This document shows positions 14,914 to 22,387 of a stretch of 64,000 bases of DNA, one piece after another. The notes beneath the pieces are model-generated. The model had not been told where the DNA came from. It did no database searches and saw only the letters and a program-made list of their open reading frames with translations. The stretch is from a virus. Numbering within the stretch: position 1 is the first letter of the stretch; every line of letters starts with the position of its first letter. The DNA is taken from the IMG/VR virus record IMGVR_UViG_3300046673_000306, positions 1 through 64,000 of that record; one strand, written 5' to 3'. The position numbers and the translations under genes are program-made.

Positions 14914-15742
14914 AGAACTCCAGAGCACGTTCTATGGACCAACGCTTGGAATTGATCCTGTAGGATATTGTGTGGAGAGGAATCTTCTGTCTCCTAGACC
15001 ACTCAGACATGGTCAGAGTGATACCACCGCACTCTATGAGCCGATTGCGCCTAGTGTTGTTGGCGGACTCCGTGGGTGTGGACCACTTGCAATTTGATGG
15101 GGAATAACCAAGATCGTTGTTTTTCCTGTCTAAGTACATCCCCTTCGGCCTGGCGCCCATGTCATGGAGGAAATTGGAGAACGATCTCTTCCACCTATCG
15201 CAAACCGTTATACCCCGACCACCATAATCTCTGAACTGCTTGTGGGTCTTCACAGTACAACGATAGACCATCTGCTGCCAGGTTTTATACTCCGACGTCA
15301 CCGCGCCATTGAATGCGCACCCGTGAGTGACATTGGACGCCAACAAGCGCTCCCGGCGCAGGCATCCGCACGACGAAGTCCTACCAGAATCCAGGGCATA
15401 TGCACTCGTGAATGTTTTTCCTCCGCAGCTGCAAGCGCATTCCCATAGGATGTGAATTGCACCGTTTGTCCGACGAACCCGAGTCATTCCGACCACCAAT
15501 AGCCGCCCGAATTTCTTGTTGATTAAATTTCTAAACCCATCATCCCGAACCGTGCGGAAACGACAGCCGCATGAACTAACGTGCCCCGAGGTCAACCGCC
15601 ATGCCTCGACCTTAATTGATTTACCGCACTCGCACGAGCACTTCAGCGTGGCGTGGGGTTTCATGGAAAAACCAACTACCAGCAAGCGCCCAAATTTCTT
15701 GCCGGAGTAAGAACGATACCTCTCCTCCAAATCTCTAATCAT
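14906..15742 (-). CDS. HNH homing-endonuclease-like protein with tandem zinc modules
   Basis: 278 residues: two copies of a module starting GKKFGRLLVVG / NKKFGRLLVVG and ending CGC (Cys-rich CSCECG...SCGC, CSCGG...SCGC), then an HNH-type nuclease core with YGGRGITVCDRW, LDRKNNDLGY and NCKWSTPTESANN, and a C-terminal helix-turn-helix-like domain (TLTMSEWSRRQKIPLHTISYR). This is the usual build of free-standing phage homing nucleases. Base composition is visibly more AT-rich than its neighbours. It is wedged between a wHTH gene (TGATG junction) and the primase-helicase gene, consistent with recent insertion into the replication operon. Target unknown. Confidence 0.9.
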   Translation of the reverse strand: MIRDLEERYRSYSGKKFGRLLVVGFSMKPHATLKCSCECGKSIKVEAWRLTSGHVSSCGCRFRTVRDDGFRNLINKKFGRLLVVGMTRVRRTNGAIHILWECACSCGGKTFTSAYALDSGRTSSCGCLRRERLLASNVTHGCAFNGAVTSEYKTWQQMVYRCTVKTHKQFRDYGGRGITVCDRWKRSFSNFLHDMGARPKGMYLDRKNNDLGYSPSNCKWSTPTESANNTRRNRLIECGGITLTMSEWSRRQKIPLHTISYRINSKRWSIERALEFYV

Positions 15743-16176
15743 CAGAATTCCCCAGCGATCCCCTTCTCCTCATGAGCAGAGAACTCTGCGATCTTGGCAG
15801 CCTTGGGCACCTTACCCTTCCCATTGCAGTGCGGGCACCTGACCATCTCCGTCACGTTCCGCGTCGGGGGCCTGCCCGTGAAGCTCCAGACCAGGCAGAC
15901 CTTCCCGCTCACCGAGCACTTGCGCTTGGACACGGCCTCGACCACGTCCAGGTTCTTCAGCTCGGTGAGCCTCGGCCTGACGCAGTCCCGCTGCGTCACG
16001 TTCAGCCTAGCCGTGACCTCGTTAGCGGTCATGGGCCCGTAGCTGTCGATGGCGACGACCACCAGCTTCTGGAGGTCTGAGACCAGGCCGTTGCCAACGA
16101 TCTGCTGGTATACCTCCCGCGAGATCGCGGCGCCGCTGACCGGGACCTGCGGCAGGTCCATCTGCGCGCTATCCAT
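15742..16176 (-). CDS. Winged-helix protein with DnaJ-like zinc motif
   Basis: 144 residues. The N-terminal half is a winged helix (MTANEVTARLNVTQRDCVRP, then LTELKNLDVVEAV and the wing). The C-terminal part has CPHCNGKGKV, a CxxCxGxG knuckle as in DnaJ-type zinc centres. Its position between the loader and primase-helicase genes suggests a role in replication or its control. The start is ATG 16176, with AGGAGG six bases upstream. An in-frame GTG further up lies in that ribosome site. Confidence 0.78.
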   Translation of the reverse strand: MDSAQMDLPQVPVSGAAISREVYQQIVGNGLVSDLQKLVVVAIDSYGPMTANEVTARLNVTQRDCVRPRLTELKNLDVVEAVSKRKCSVSGKVCLVWSFTGRPPTRNVTEMVRCPHCNGKGKVPKAAKIAEFSAHEEKGIAGEF

Positions 16177-16648
16177 TGATCGCCTCCTCACCCACGGTCG
16201 GTGGCAGATGGGTGGTGGACGCTGACGCGGGTCCCGAGGTCTGGGGCTGCGGGGCGCCGGTCGCGGTCTGGCCCAGGACCGCCCGCGAGCCCACGGCGAG
16301 GTTGGGCCTGATCAGGTCAGAGATCGAGATCACTCCCCCCGAGGCCTTGGCCACGGCATCGAAGAACAGTCCGAAGGCGACGCGCCCGCAGTTGTCCTTG
16401 AGCCACGGGAGCTTGGACCGGCGTGAGACGCACGTGCCCCAGGCCCCGTACTCGTCGACCAAGCTCTTTATTGACTGGATGCTGACCTTGCTGCGGCTGC
16501 CACGGAACCGAAGCTCGATCACGCGCTTGAACTCCTCCCACGCGCAATCGGCGAAGGCGGCGGCCTGGACTTCGGCGGCCTTGTTTGGGGTCATAACCTT
16601 CCCCTTGGTGGATGCCAGTATTTTTTCCACGGCTTCTTTCGCTTTCAT
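16169..16648 (-). CDS. Unknown protein, 159 residues
   Basis: Alpha/beta protein with a basic helical centre (FADCAWEEFKRVIELRFRGS) and a Ser/Thr/Pro-rich tail. No recognised domain. ATG 16648 overlaps the stop of the upstream gene (AAATGA), so it is translationally coupled. The longer reading upstream is a shadow. Confidence 0.75.
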   Translation of the reverse strand: MKAKEAVEKILASTKGKVMTPNKAAEVQAAAFADCAWEEFKRVIELRFRGSRSKVSIQSIKSLVDEYGAWGTCVSRRSKLPWLKDNCGRVAFGLFFDAVAKASGGVISISDLIRPNLAVGSRAVLGQTATGAPQPQTSGPASASTTHLPPTVGEEAING

Positions 16649-16902
16649 TTCCTCTCCCATGCGTCGAGTGCGGCTACGTGCGCCAGGCCCCAGTGCATCA
16701 GCGCGATCTCGAAGGTCACGATCGGGCCCCTGCCTTCGAGTACGGCCTTCCACGTCGAGTCTAGGTCAGCCTTCGTCACTGCCATGGCCACGGCCAGGTC
16801 CGGGCGCTGCTGGTCGAGCCAGGGACCCGTACCCTCCCTCCAGCGGTGGGCGAACGTGCCCTTCACCGACGAGAACTTTTGGGACAGGTCCTGGGCCGTC
16901 AC
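16645..16902 (-). CDS. Unknown small protein, 85 residues
   Basis: Helical protein with several Trp (HRWREGTGPWLDQ, LDSTWKAVLEG, MHWGLAHVAAL). The start is GTG 16902, because AGGAGGAAGCC sits directly before it and it overlaps the previous stop (GTGA). A longer TTG-initiated reading would run through the ribosome site. No function recognised. Confidence 0.68.
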   Translation of the reverse strand: MTAQDLSQKFSSVKGTFAHRWREGTGPWLDQQRPDLAVAMAVTKADLDSTWKAVLEGRGPIVTFEIALMHWGLAHVAALDAWERK

Positions 16903-17084
16903 GGCTTCCTCCTGGGCTTCTGGTGCCGGGAGCAAAGGAACTTCCCCCCGACCTTCCTCAAGCCGTGGGTGATCATGCAGCCGTGGGCTCTGGCGTACGT
17001 CGTGTCCTTGACCCAGGCCTCGCAGTACTCTCCGCGACGGGCGCGTCGGATTCCAGGAGTCACGGGGTAAGTGATCGGGGTCAC
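16899..17084 (-). CDS. Small basic protein, 61 residues
   Basis: Arg/Lys-rich (RRARRGEYCEAWVKD, QKPRRKP) with a possible Cys/His metal site (C21, C36, H40, C51, H54). Probably nucleic-acid binding. It starts four bases inside the end of the DnaC-like gene and is coupled to it. Confidence 0.62.
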   Translation of the reverse strand: MTPITYPVTPGIRRARRGEYCEAWVKDTTYARAHGCMITHGLRKVGGKFLCSRHQKPRRKP

Positions 17085-17935
17085 TGGGACCTCCTCTTGC
17101 CCCGGTTCTCCCGGGGGTTGTCGATAGTTACGATGTCTCCGTTGCCTTCGAGCCGGGACATGATCGGGTGGCCGTAGTTGTCGCCCAGGGCCTTGGCCAC
17201 GCGCTCGACCGTGGGCTCGTTGTCGGTGACGATTACGGGCTTGCGGTTGTTCGTCCTATTATTGACCACCTCAAAGATGTGGCTCAACTTCTTATCGTCC
17301 CCACCCCGGAACCGCGTGAGGTCGTCGATGACGAGGAGGTCGGTGGTCTCAAGCCTCTTCTCGTAGTCGGCGAGGGACCTGCGGCTGGCCTTGCAGCCCG
17401 GGTCGGTGTTCTGCTCGTCTTGGGCCTGCCCGCGAGGGAGGACCGGGTACCTCAGGTAGTGCTCAGAAATCTTTCCGAACCACTCCACGGGCTGGACGAA
17501 GCAGCAGACGTCCTGGTGGCACACGGATTCGGTCCAGTAGTCCTCGATAAGCTGCTGCATGATCGCGCACGCGAGGTGGGTCTTGCCCGCGCCGCTGTCG
17601 ACGCCGAGCAGGATCAGGCACCGGCCACCGTTGCGGGCCCTGGTCCAGCCCCCGGCGTCCGGGGCCCCCTGCCAGTTGGTAGCGTACTTGTACGCGAAGT
17701 CCACGACGTTCTGGTAGTTGGGGTAGCGCTCGCGGACCGTGACGCTGCCGTTGTCGAAGCGCTTGCCCTGGTACTTGGGGGGGATGCGAGCTTCCGAGGA
17801 CACGGCCAGGGCCTTGATCATGTCGGGCCAGCACGCGCAGTGGATAACGCCCTTGCCATCGGGACCCATGACCCAGGCCGATCCTTCGCACATGCCGTGG
17901 GGGCAGTGCCACTTCCCGGCTAGGTCAAAGCTCAC
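17081..17935 (-). CDS. DnaC/IstB-like AAA+ helicase loader
   Basis: 284-residue ATPase expected to load the DnaB-type helicase (12766-14913) at the origin. An N-terminal zinc knuckle (HCPHGMC, CAC) is followed by Walker A GVDSGAGKTH near 110-118, Walker B LLVIDDLTRF near 200, a sensor Asn in VTDNEP and a sensor-2-type Arg in MSRLEGNGD. The ATG overlaps the stop of the initiator gene (ATGA), the classical lambda O-P type arrangement of initiator and loader. Confidence 0.9.
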   Translation of the reverse strand: MSFDLAGKWHCPHGMCEGSAWVMGPDGKGVIHCACWPDMIKALAVSSEARIPPKYQGKRFDNGSVTVRERYPNYQNVVDFAYKYATNWQGAPDAGGWTRARNGGRCLILLGVDSGAGKTHLACAIMQQLIEDYWTESVCHQDVCCFVQPVEWFGKISEHYLRYPVLPRGQAQDEQNTDPGCKASRRSLADYEKRLETTDLLVIDDLTRFRGGDDKKLSHIFEVVNNRTNNRKPVIVTDNEPTVERVAKALGDNYGHPIMSRLEGNGDIVTIDNPRENRGKRRSQ

Positions 17936-19818
17936 TTGCGGTCCTCCCTGACCGGCGGCACGAAAACCTTGCCCGCCATAGCCTCTGGCGCCGGGTCAGG
18001 AGATGGGGCGGGCGCGGGCTTTACTGGCGACACGAAGACCTTGCCCGCCGTAGCCTCTGGCGCCGGGGCCGCAGAGGGGGCGGGAGCGGGCTTCTCCGGA
18101 GCGGAAGAATCCTGGGACGGAACGGCACGGCCTGGAGCTGGGTCTGCCCTCTTATAGTCCCTAGCCTTCTCCTTGACGTCGCTGATCCCGGACCCGACCT
18201 TTACCCGATCCCTAGACTTCTTGGCTTTCAGGTGTAGGAACTTGTTCTTCTCGATCGCACGCAGTACGTGTGCAAACCCGTTCTTGACCACGTAGTAGCC
18301 GGGAGGCTCCGGCCACTTGGAGGAGTAGCTGATGCCCCTGAGCACCAGATCGTGGCTGGTGAGGGTCAAGGCATTCTCCAAGAACTTCACGTCATCACGG
18401 CAGAAGGGGACACCAGTGAGCCTCTCGTACGTCTCGATGCAGGATACCTCCTTTGTCGTCCGCTCCTCCCGCTGCTCATCGGTCAACCTCGGCCCCCGCT
18501 GCCGGTAGAGACCGGACAGCTGCTCCTGGTTCAGTTGCCGTTTCGACTTTGCGCGAATGTAATCACTGCTGGCGCTTGGCATAGCGCCGGGAGCGGGCGC
18601 CGTTCGGCCCGCGACCGGCGCGCCAGCGCCACCGGCCAGAGCCCACGTTGAGGGCTCTGCCTGCAAACTACATTTAATAGTTAAACCGGTTAATTGGTTG
18701 ACATCACAATCAGATTTGATAGATATATCATTTAATTGGTTGACATCACAATCAGATTTGATAGATATATCATTTAATTGATTGGTATCATTGTCTGTTG
18801 GCACCCAGAGCCCACGCTGAGGGCTCTGTGAAAAGTCGGCACCGGCTTCCTGTCCCTCACTTGGGACCTGCCCACGGCTTGGGCTCTGTGGAAAGTTTAT
18901 GTCGTCAGAGGCCAGCTCCCAGGACGGAACTACCCCCAAGTCCCCTGGCGCCGGTATCGGGAAATCCTTGGCCACGACTACGCTTATCCCGTTCTCTGAC
19001 CACTCCGAACGCCAGTTCACGGAGTCCTCAATCCTGGCCTTCGCCACCGACTCTGGGGTCACTGGCTCCGAACTGTGGTAACCGACCGCTGGGTCGACGC
19101 CGCAGTTCATGTTGGCAAAGTCTTCAAGCCCAGGAACTCCGCAAATTGTTCTTATGATATCAGCATTTCCTGGCAGTATGCTTAAAACTTTACACAGAGC
19201 CCACGAGTTGGGCTCTGTGGAATCTTCGGTTACGTAGATTGGGGCCTCGGATACCAGGTTGCAGGGACTGTTCTGGGCCACTGGAGCGGTAAGGCGCCGG
19301 ATTAACTGCGTGTTTATGCTCTTGGCCTGGGGCTCGATCTCCAGCTCCACGGTCTTCGGCGTGATATTGGTCACGAACGACCGTAGCCACGAGGCCTCTG
19401 GCTCGATCAGGTGGATTCCGGTGGTCCTCTGGTAGGGGTAGATGCGGATCAGCGGCGGCCTGGTCCAGGAGTGTCCTGGACGGTACAGGATTAGGTCGGC
19501 GCGGCTCATGGCCTTGAGGTAGGTGTCGATGGAGTTGCGTCCCAGGCCCCCGGAGATCGCGGACAGCGCCCGCCAGTCCACCGCGACCTCCCCATACCAG
19601 ACTCCTTTATAGGCGTGGTAGTCGGCGACGGAGATCAGGTCCCGTAGGAAGCCTACGAACCTTTGCAGCTTAGGTTCGAGCAGGAGCGTGGTCGTGGGAG
19701 CAATCCAGGGCCTCTGGACCAACACCGTCTTCTCTCCCCTGTAGAGGGCCAGGACCGTGCGGTCCTTGCCGTCTACGCACCTGGCTGAGCAAGCCCAGAT
19801 CGCGGTCTTCGGTACCAT
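17932..19818 (-). CDS. Replication initiator protein with internal origin
   Basis: 628 residues, first gene of the leftward operon and directly upstream of the loader. The N-terminal 150 residues look like a winged-helix replisome organiser (WRALSAISGGLGRNSIDTYL, KAMSRADLILYR). The middle is low-complexity and holds a 14-residue repeat (NQLNDISIKSDCDV) plus four copies of a palindromic DNA motif. A second folded region (DDVKFLENALTLTSHDLV...) is followed by a Pro/Ala tail with a duplicated AGKVFV-(S/P)-PV unit. Assignment as initiator is from position, fold impression and the repeats, as in lambda O. The ATG at 19818 has only a weak GGAGA site, just after a terminator-like hairpin, suggesting regulated expression. 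Confidence 0.75.
   Translation of the reverse strand: MVPKTAIWACSARCVDGKDRTVLALYRGEKTVLVQRPWIAPTTTLLLEPKLQRFVGFLRDLISVADYHAYKGVWYGEVAVDWRALSAISGGLGRNSIDTYLKAMSRADLILYRPGHSWTRPPLIRIYPYQRTTGIHLIEPEASWLRSFVTNITPKTVELEIEPQAKSINTQLIRRLTAPVAQNSPCNLVSEAPIYVTEDSTEPNSWALCKVLSILPGNADIIRTICGVPGLEDFANMNCGVDPAVGYHSSEPVTPESVAKARIEDSVNWRSEWSENGISVVVAKDFPIPAPGDLGVVPSWELASDDINFPQSPSRGQVPSEGQEAGADFSQSPQRGLWVPTDNDTNQLNDISIKSDCDVNQLNDISIKSDCDVNQLTGLTIKCSLQAEPSTWALAGGAGAPVAGRTAPAPGAMPSASSDYIRAKSKRQLNQEQLSGLYRQRGPRLTDEQREERTTKEVSCIETYERLTGVPFCRDDVKFLENALTLTSHDLVLRGISYSSKWPEPPGYYVVKNGFAHVLRAIEKNKFLHLKAKKSRDRVKVGSGISDVKEKARDYKRADPAPGRAVPSQDSSAPEKPAPAPSAAPAPEATAGKVFVSPVKPAPAPSPDPAPEAMAGKVFVPPVREDRK
18637..19216 (+). 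other. Putative replication origin inside the initiator gene
   Basis: Four copies of a palindrome with consensus CAGAGCCCACGnnnnGGGCTCTG lie at 18637-18659, 18806-18828, 18867-18888 (one arm degraded) and 19195-19216. Between the first two lies an AT-rich stretch of tandem 42-bp repeats. Initiator-binding palindromes next to an AT-rich unwinding zone, all inside the initiator gene, match the layout of lambdoid origins. Confidence 0.65.
18690..18795 (+). repeat. Tandem 42-bp AT-rich direct repeats (2.5 copies)
   Basis: Unit TTAATTGGTTGACATCACAA... occurs at 18690-18731, perfectly again at 18732-18773, then in a diverged partial copy to 18795. The unit encodes the 14-residue repeat of the initiator. 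Very AT-rich in a GC-rich genome, it is a candidate DNA-unwinding element. Confidence 0.85.
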
Positions 19819-19835
19819 TCTCCACAGCGGCAGGA

Positions 19836-19864
19836 AACAAAAAGACCGCCCGTGCCAGGCGGTC
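19836..19864 (-). terminator. Intrinsic terminator (attenuator) before the initiator gene
   Basis: Stem GACCGCC/GGCGGTC with loop TGGCACG, followed by TTTTTGTTT on the transcribed strand. It lies between the leftward promoter and the initiator ATG, 18 bases before the gene, so it can act only as an attenuator. Confidence 0.8.
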
Positions 19865-19865
19865 T

Positions 19866-19953
19866 CGTGATCAGTTCAGACGCTTCGTCGAAGCTCCAGT
19901 CTGCACGCTCATCACGTTTCCCTGCTGCTCTCCCTGTTTGAAAATTGTGCTGC
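19866..19953 (-). promoter_or_regulatory. Structured leader with 13-codon ORF upstream of attenuator
   Basis: The leader folds into a long hairpin (CGTGAT/ATCACG, CAGAC/GTCTG, GCTTCG/CGAAGC, spanning 19916-19866) immediately before the terminator. A 13-codon frame, MSVQTGASTKRLN (19912-19871), reads through this hairpin with a weak AGGGA site upstream. Ribosome position or protein binding on this hairpin could decide terminator formation. Confidence 0.5.
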
Positions 19954-19959
19954 CCGAAG

Positions 19960-19988
19960 ATTCTAGCACCGGGGCCGGGGATTGTCAA
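19960..19988 (-). promoter_or_regulatory. Leftward promoter for initiator/replication operon
   Basis: TTGACA (19988-19983) and TAGAAT (19965-19960) with a 17-base spacer. It gives a leader of about 135 bases before the initiator ATG. It lacks the GGGTC extension of the leaderless promoter family. Confidence 0.8.
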
Positions 19989-20131
19989 GCGCCGTCTGAG
20001 AATTCGAGCATCGCGATTCTGGTGCGCTCTGTACTACTACGGACTCCTCGTCGGTAATCGTACTCTGATCCTGGCAGGAAGTGCTCCCCGCGATTTGGAC
20101 ATCCCAGGGTGGAACTATTTAGACCTATACT

Positions 20132-20161
20132 GGCATAGGCCCAAAGTCCTATGCCTGTTTT
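20132..20161 (+). terminator. Hairpin plus T-run or operator upstream of rightward promoter
   Basis: Perfect 8-bp stem GGCATAGG/CCTATGCC with an 8-base loop, followed by TGTTTT, ending 6 bases before the TTGACA of the rightward promoter. It could stop a short transcript from further upstream or be a repressor site. The rest of the 384-base divergent region (19819-20202) holds the promoters and leader listed here and no further gene. Confidence 0.45.
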
Positions 20162-20167
20162 CGGGTC

Positions 20168-20196
20168 TTGACAGGATGTGTTCAACGTGGTACAAT
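20168..20196 (+). promoter_or_regulatory. Rightward leaderless-type promoter
   Basis: GGGTC-TTGACA, a 17-base spacer containing TTCAAC, and TACAAT, six bases before ATG 20203. The transcript would begin at or next to the start codon. Confidence 0.85.
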
Positions 20197-20202
20197 AGTA
20201 TT

Positions 20203-20574
20203 ATGAACGAAAATCTTAAAGGGAAGAGGAAAATGATAGTCGCTCATGATCCGTGGATGGCTGAGAAGCTCGGGAGTGACCAGCATCTGCTGAGCAAATC
20301 TGGCTGCGTCATAGCCCACGCCAGCAAGTTATTGGCCTACACCGAGAAGGTCAAGGCCGCAAACTTCAAACTTATGGCCGCGAGCCCCAAGCTCCTGCGC
20401 GCCTGCCAGAAGGCCCTCGATGAATTCCGCGATCCCAACCGGGGGGGGCCAGCGGATCGGAGGCCACTCAGCAGGTACTCCGCGAGGCCATACATGACGC
20501 CGGGTTCCGGCCAGAGGACCCACTCTAATGGCTACCAACAATTCGGCCAAGGCCCAGGAGGTCAAGTGACATGA
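20203..20574 (+). CDS. Small phage protein, reading frame disturbed at a G8 tract
   Basis: First rightward gene, starting at the first base of a leaderless transcript (no ribosome site). Residues 55-77 (FKLMAASPKLLRACQKALDEF) match a common small phage protein pattern. After eight G at 20441-20448 the annotated frame becomes low-quality, while the other frame continues with an expected ending, EATQQVLREAIHDAGF, and stops at 20528. The true protein is probably about 108 residues, made either by a -1 shift on the G tract or because the sequence lacks one G. No function known. Confidence 0.65.
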   Translation: MNENLKGKRKMIVAHDPWMAEKLGSDQHLLSKSGCVIAHASKLLAYTEKVKAANFKLMAASPKLLRACQKALDEFRDPNRGGPADRRPLSRYSARPYMTPGSGQRTHSNGYQQFGQGPGGQVT

Positions 20575-20753
20575 GATGCTCCCGCTCGCAACGCGACCAC
20601 ATCCTCATCCCACTTGGCTTAGCCGCTATGTCCAAGGGTACCACACTCAAACAAGTGCAGGCAGCATTCTTCGCTTTGCGCCATGTTCGTATTTCCGAGC
20701 TTAGCATCCGGTGGCTATCCGCCATCGCCAAGGCCAAGGCCAATGGGAAATAA
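20571..20753 (+). CDS. Small basic protein, 60 residues
   Basis: Begins at ATG 20571, nine bases after AGGAGG. Helical, with a possible helix-turn-helix (KGTTLKQVQAAFFALRHVRI, then SELSIRWLSAIAKAK). No family recognised. Confidence 0.6.
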   Translation: MRCSRSQRDHILIPLGLAAMSKGTTLKQVQAAFFALRHVRISELSIRWLSAIAKAKANGK

Positions 20754-20754
20754 A

Positions 20755-21009
20755 ATGAAAAACACAGAAACCGAAATTGACATCTGCCACAAGGCCGCCT
20801 TGGTCAGTGCCGCCTACGACCGCGCCTTAGCTGACTACGACCGCGCCTTAGCTGACTACGACCGCGCCTGGGCCGCCTATAACCGCGCCGGGTCCGCCTA
20901 TAAACGCGCCGGGTCCGCCTACGACCGCGCCTTAGCTGACTACGACCGCGCCTTGTCCGCCTGCCCTGACCGAGCCGCCATCTCCAAGGCCACCGCCCAG
21001 GAGCCCTGA
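20755..21009 (+). CDS. Heptad-repeat coiled-coil protein, 84 residues
   Basis: Residues 19-75 are eight near-identical seven-residue units of the type AYDRALA/DYDRALA, encoded by tandem 21-bp DNA repeats (20812-20975). Spacing of Ala/Leu/Tyr in heptads predicts a single amphipathic helix or coiled coil. The copy number is probably variable by slippage. The start is two bases after the previous stop. Function unknown. Confidence 0.65.
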   Translation: MKNTETEIDICHKAALVSAAYDRALADYDRALADYDRAWAAYNRAGSAYKRAGSAYDRALADYDRALSACPDRAAISKATAQEP

Positions 21010-21011
21010 TC

Positions 21012-21509
21012 ATGGCCAAATACAGGATCGCCTACGGACTCTGGGTCGTGCTCACTGATAGCCGCTGCGGCTTCCTACAGCGCCAGACCCAGCGCCCGGG
21101 CCTGGACACCCGCAACCCCCATTGGCTCGACCTCGTCAAGACCAGGGCCGAGGTCGGGACCACGCTGAAGCCGAAGCTGAGGGGCCTGAAGGGAATCTAC
21201 GTGGCCCGTCCCCGGCAGCTCCGCGTCCCCCTCGACTTCTCGACCTGGTCCACTAAATATGATGATGGAGTCAGTCTCCCGATCGTTACTCAGTTCATGC
21301 CCGCCCCGATCAAGGGCAAGAAGGTCAGCACCTGCCCGCGCTGCCGGGAGGAGTACCAGTACGGCGCCACCGAGTGCGTGCTCTGCGGCCAGAGCCTATC
21401 CCGCGTCCTCTACGTGGGCAAGGTCTGCAACGGTTGCGGGGACGAGAACCGGTATCCACCCCGGACCCGGCGCTGCGAAATCTGCGGTGGTCGCCTGGAG
21501 GCCAAGTGA
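21012..21509 (+). CDS. Double zinc-ribbon protein, 165 residues
   Basis: The N-terminal half is unknown. The C-terminal part carries two treble-clef/zinc-ribbon units: CPRCREEYQYGATECVLCG, then CNGCGDENRYPPRTRRCEIC (four CxxC pairs). Such ribbons usually stabilise nucleic-acid or protein-binding folds. The stop overlaps the next start (GTGA). Confidence 0.75.
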   Translation: MAKYRIAYGLWVVLTDSRCGFLQRQTQRPGLDTRNPHWLDLVKTRAEVGTTLKPKLRGLKGIYVARPRQLRVPLDFSTWSTKYDDGVSLPIVTQFMPAPIKGKKVSTCPRCREEYQYGATECVLCGQSLSRVLYVGKVCNGCGDENRYPPRTRRCEICGGRLEAK

Positions 21510-21709
21510 AGATTCCGATAAAGAGCATCCCCAGAACCTGGCCGGTGCAGCCGCTGAAGCTCGGGCAGCAGGCCGATGACCCCGTCACCTGCGGCCACTG
21601 CGGATTGACTTGGGATGACGGAAAGATAACGAGCATGACCCCGGCCCCGGCTGCCCGCTGCCCGTTCGAGTCCTTCCATAAGTACTCGAAGAGGGAGATG
21701 GGGTCATGA
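21506..21709 (+). CDS. Small zinc-site protein, 67 residues
   Basis: GTG start overlapping the previous stop, with GGAGG upstream. Contains CGHCGLTWDDG and a later RCPFESFHKY, a likely Cys3/His metal site. Typical small phage protein of unknown role. Confidence 0.68.
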   Translation: MKIPIKSIPRTWPVQPLKLGQQADDPVTCGHCGLTWDDGKITSMTPAPAARCPFESFHKYSKREMGS

Positions 21710-22005
21710 TCTTCAAGGAACTCGGGGCCCAGTCCTTCACCTACAGGGGCGTGGAGATCACGATCGGCCACGAGGGTCCGGACTCGGCCAAGACCGCCGA
21801 GTTCATCCAGTGCGAGCTGATGCCGCTGGTCCTGGCGGCCCCGGAGATGGCGGGGCTGCTCCAGAGGATCATCGCCGGTGACTTCGTCAATTTCCCGACG
21901 ATGTTCGACGACGTCTCCGAGGAGACGCGCCCGTTCGCGGCGGCGCTGAGGTTGATCCGGGACGAGGCTAGGAGGTTGGCGCCGGTGAAGAAGGTCCGAC
22001 GCTGA
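21706..22005 (+). CDS. Unknown phage protein, 99 residues
   Basis: N-terminal strand (SFTYRGVEITIGHEG), then helices (ELMPLVLAAPEMAGLLQRI), and a basic C-terminus. Overlaps the previous stop (ATGA). The pattern resembles common short phage proteins of the LL-AAPEM type without known function. Confidence 0.7.
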   Translation: MIFKELGAQSFTYRGVEITIGHEGPDSAKTAEFIQCELMPLVLAAPEMAGLLQRIIAGDFVNFPTMFDDVSEETRPFAAALRLIRDEARRLAPVKKVRR

Positions 22006-22018
22006 TCGTATGATGGTG

Positions 22019-22047
22019 TTGACAAATCCGGAATCTCATGGTAGAGT
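22019..22047 (+). promoter_or_regulatory. Promoter within the rightward block
   Basis: TTGACA, a 17-base spacer and TAGAGT, 22 bases before GTG 22070. This one leaves room for a short leader with AGGGAG as ribosome site. Confidence 0.65.
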
Positions 22048-22069
22048 ATCCGGGTCGCAGGGAGACAAC

Positions 22070-22387
22070 GTGGATAGAACGGGACTGACCGACGCGCAGG
22101 TGCTCACCGCGCTCTACAATGCCAGCCGGGTCCAGGGCCTGGGCGTGCTCCAGGCGAGACCGGAGCCGATGACGGTCGAGGCCGCCGAGAAGCTGATCAA
22201 GGGGACCAGGCACGAGATCGGGCAGCCAGCAACCGGCGCCTACTTCGACTACCTCTACGGTCGGGTGATAAAGACCGACGTCTCCGAGAACCCGCTGGAC
22301 CTCTGGGGCTACGACCGGGACATGGGCCCGGGTGCCGGGGCCCGCGCGATCGAGGCGATGATGGACGGACTCAAGAGGCCCCGGTGA
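22070..22387 (+). CDS. Widespread small phage protein, 105 residues
   Basis: Matches a common phage family pattern: LTDAQVLTALYNASRVQGLG near the start, YFDYLYGRVIKTDVS in the middle and GYDRDMGPGAGARAI near the end. Function unknown. The GTG start is chosen because it follows AGGGAGACAAC and the promoter at 22019. The ATGs further upstream would lie inside the promoter. Confidence 0.75.
   Translation: MDRTGLTDAQVLTALYNASRVQGLGVLQARPEPMTVEAAEKLIKGTRHEIGQPATGAYFDYLYGRVIKTDVSENPLDLWGYDRDMGPGAGARAIEAMMDGLKRPR

Noticed and set aside
20528-20571. 13-codon ORF MATNNSAKAQEVK
   Set aside because: No ribosome site and it mainly contains the Shine-Dalgarno of the next gene; not supported as a protein.
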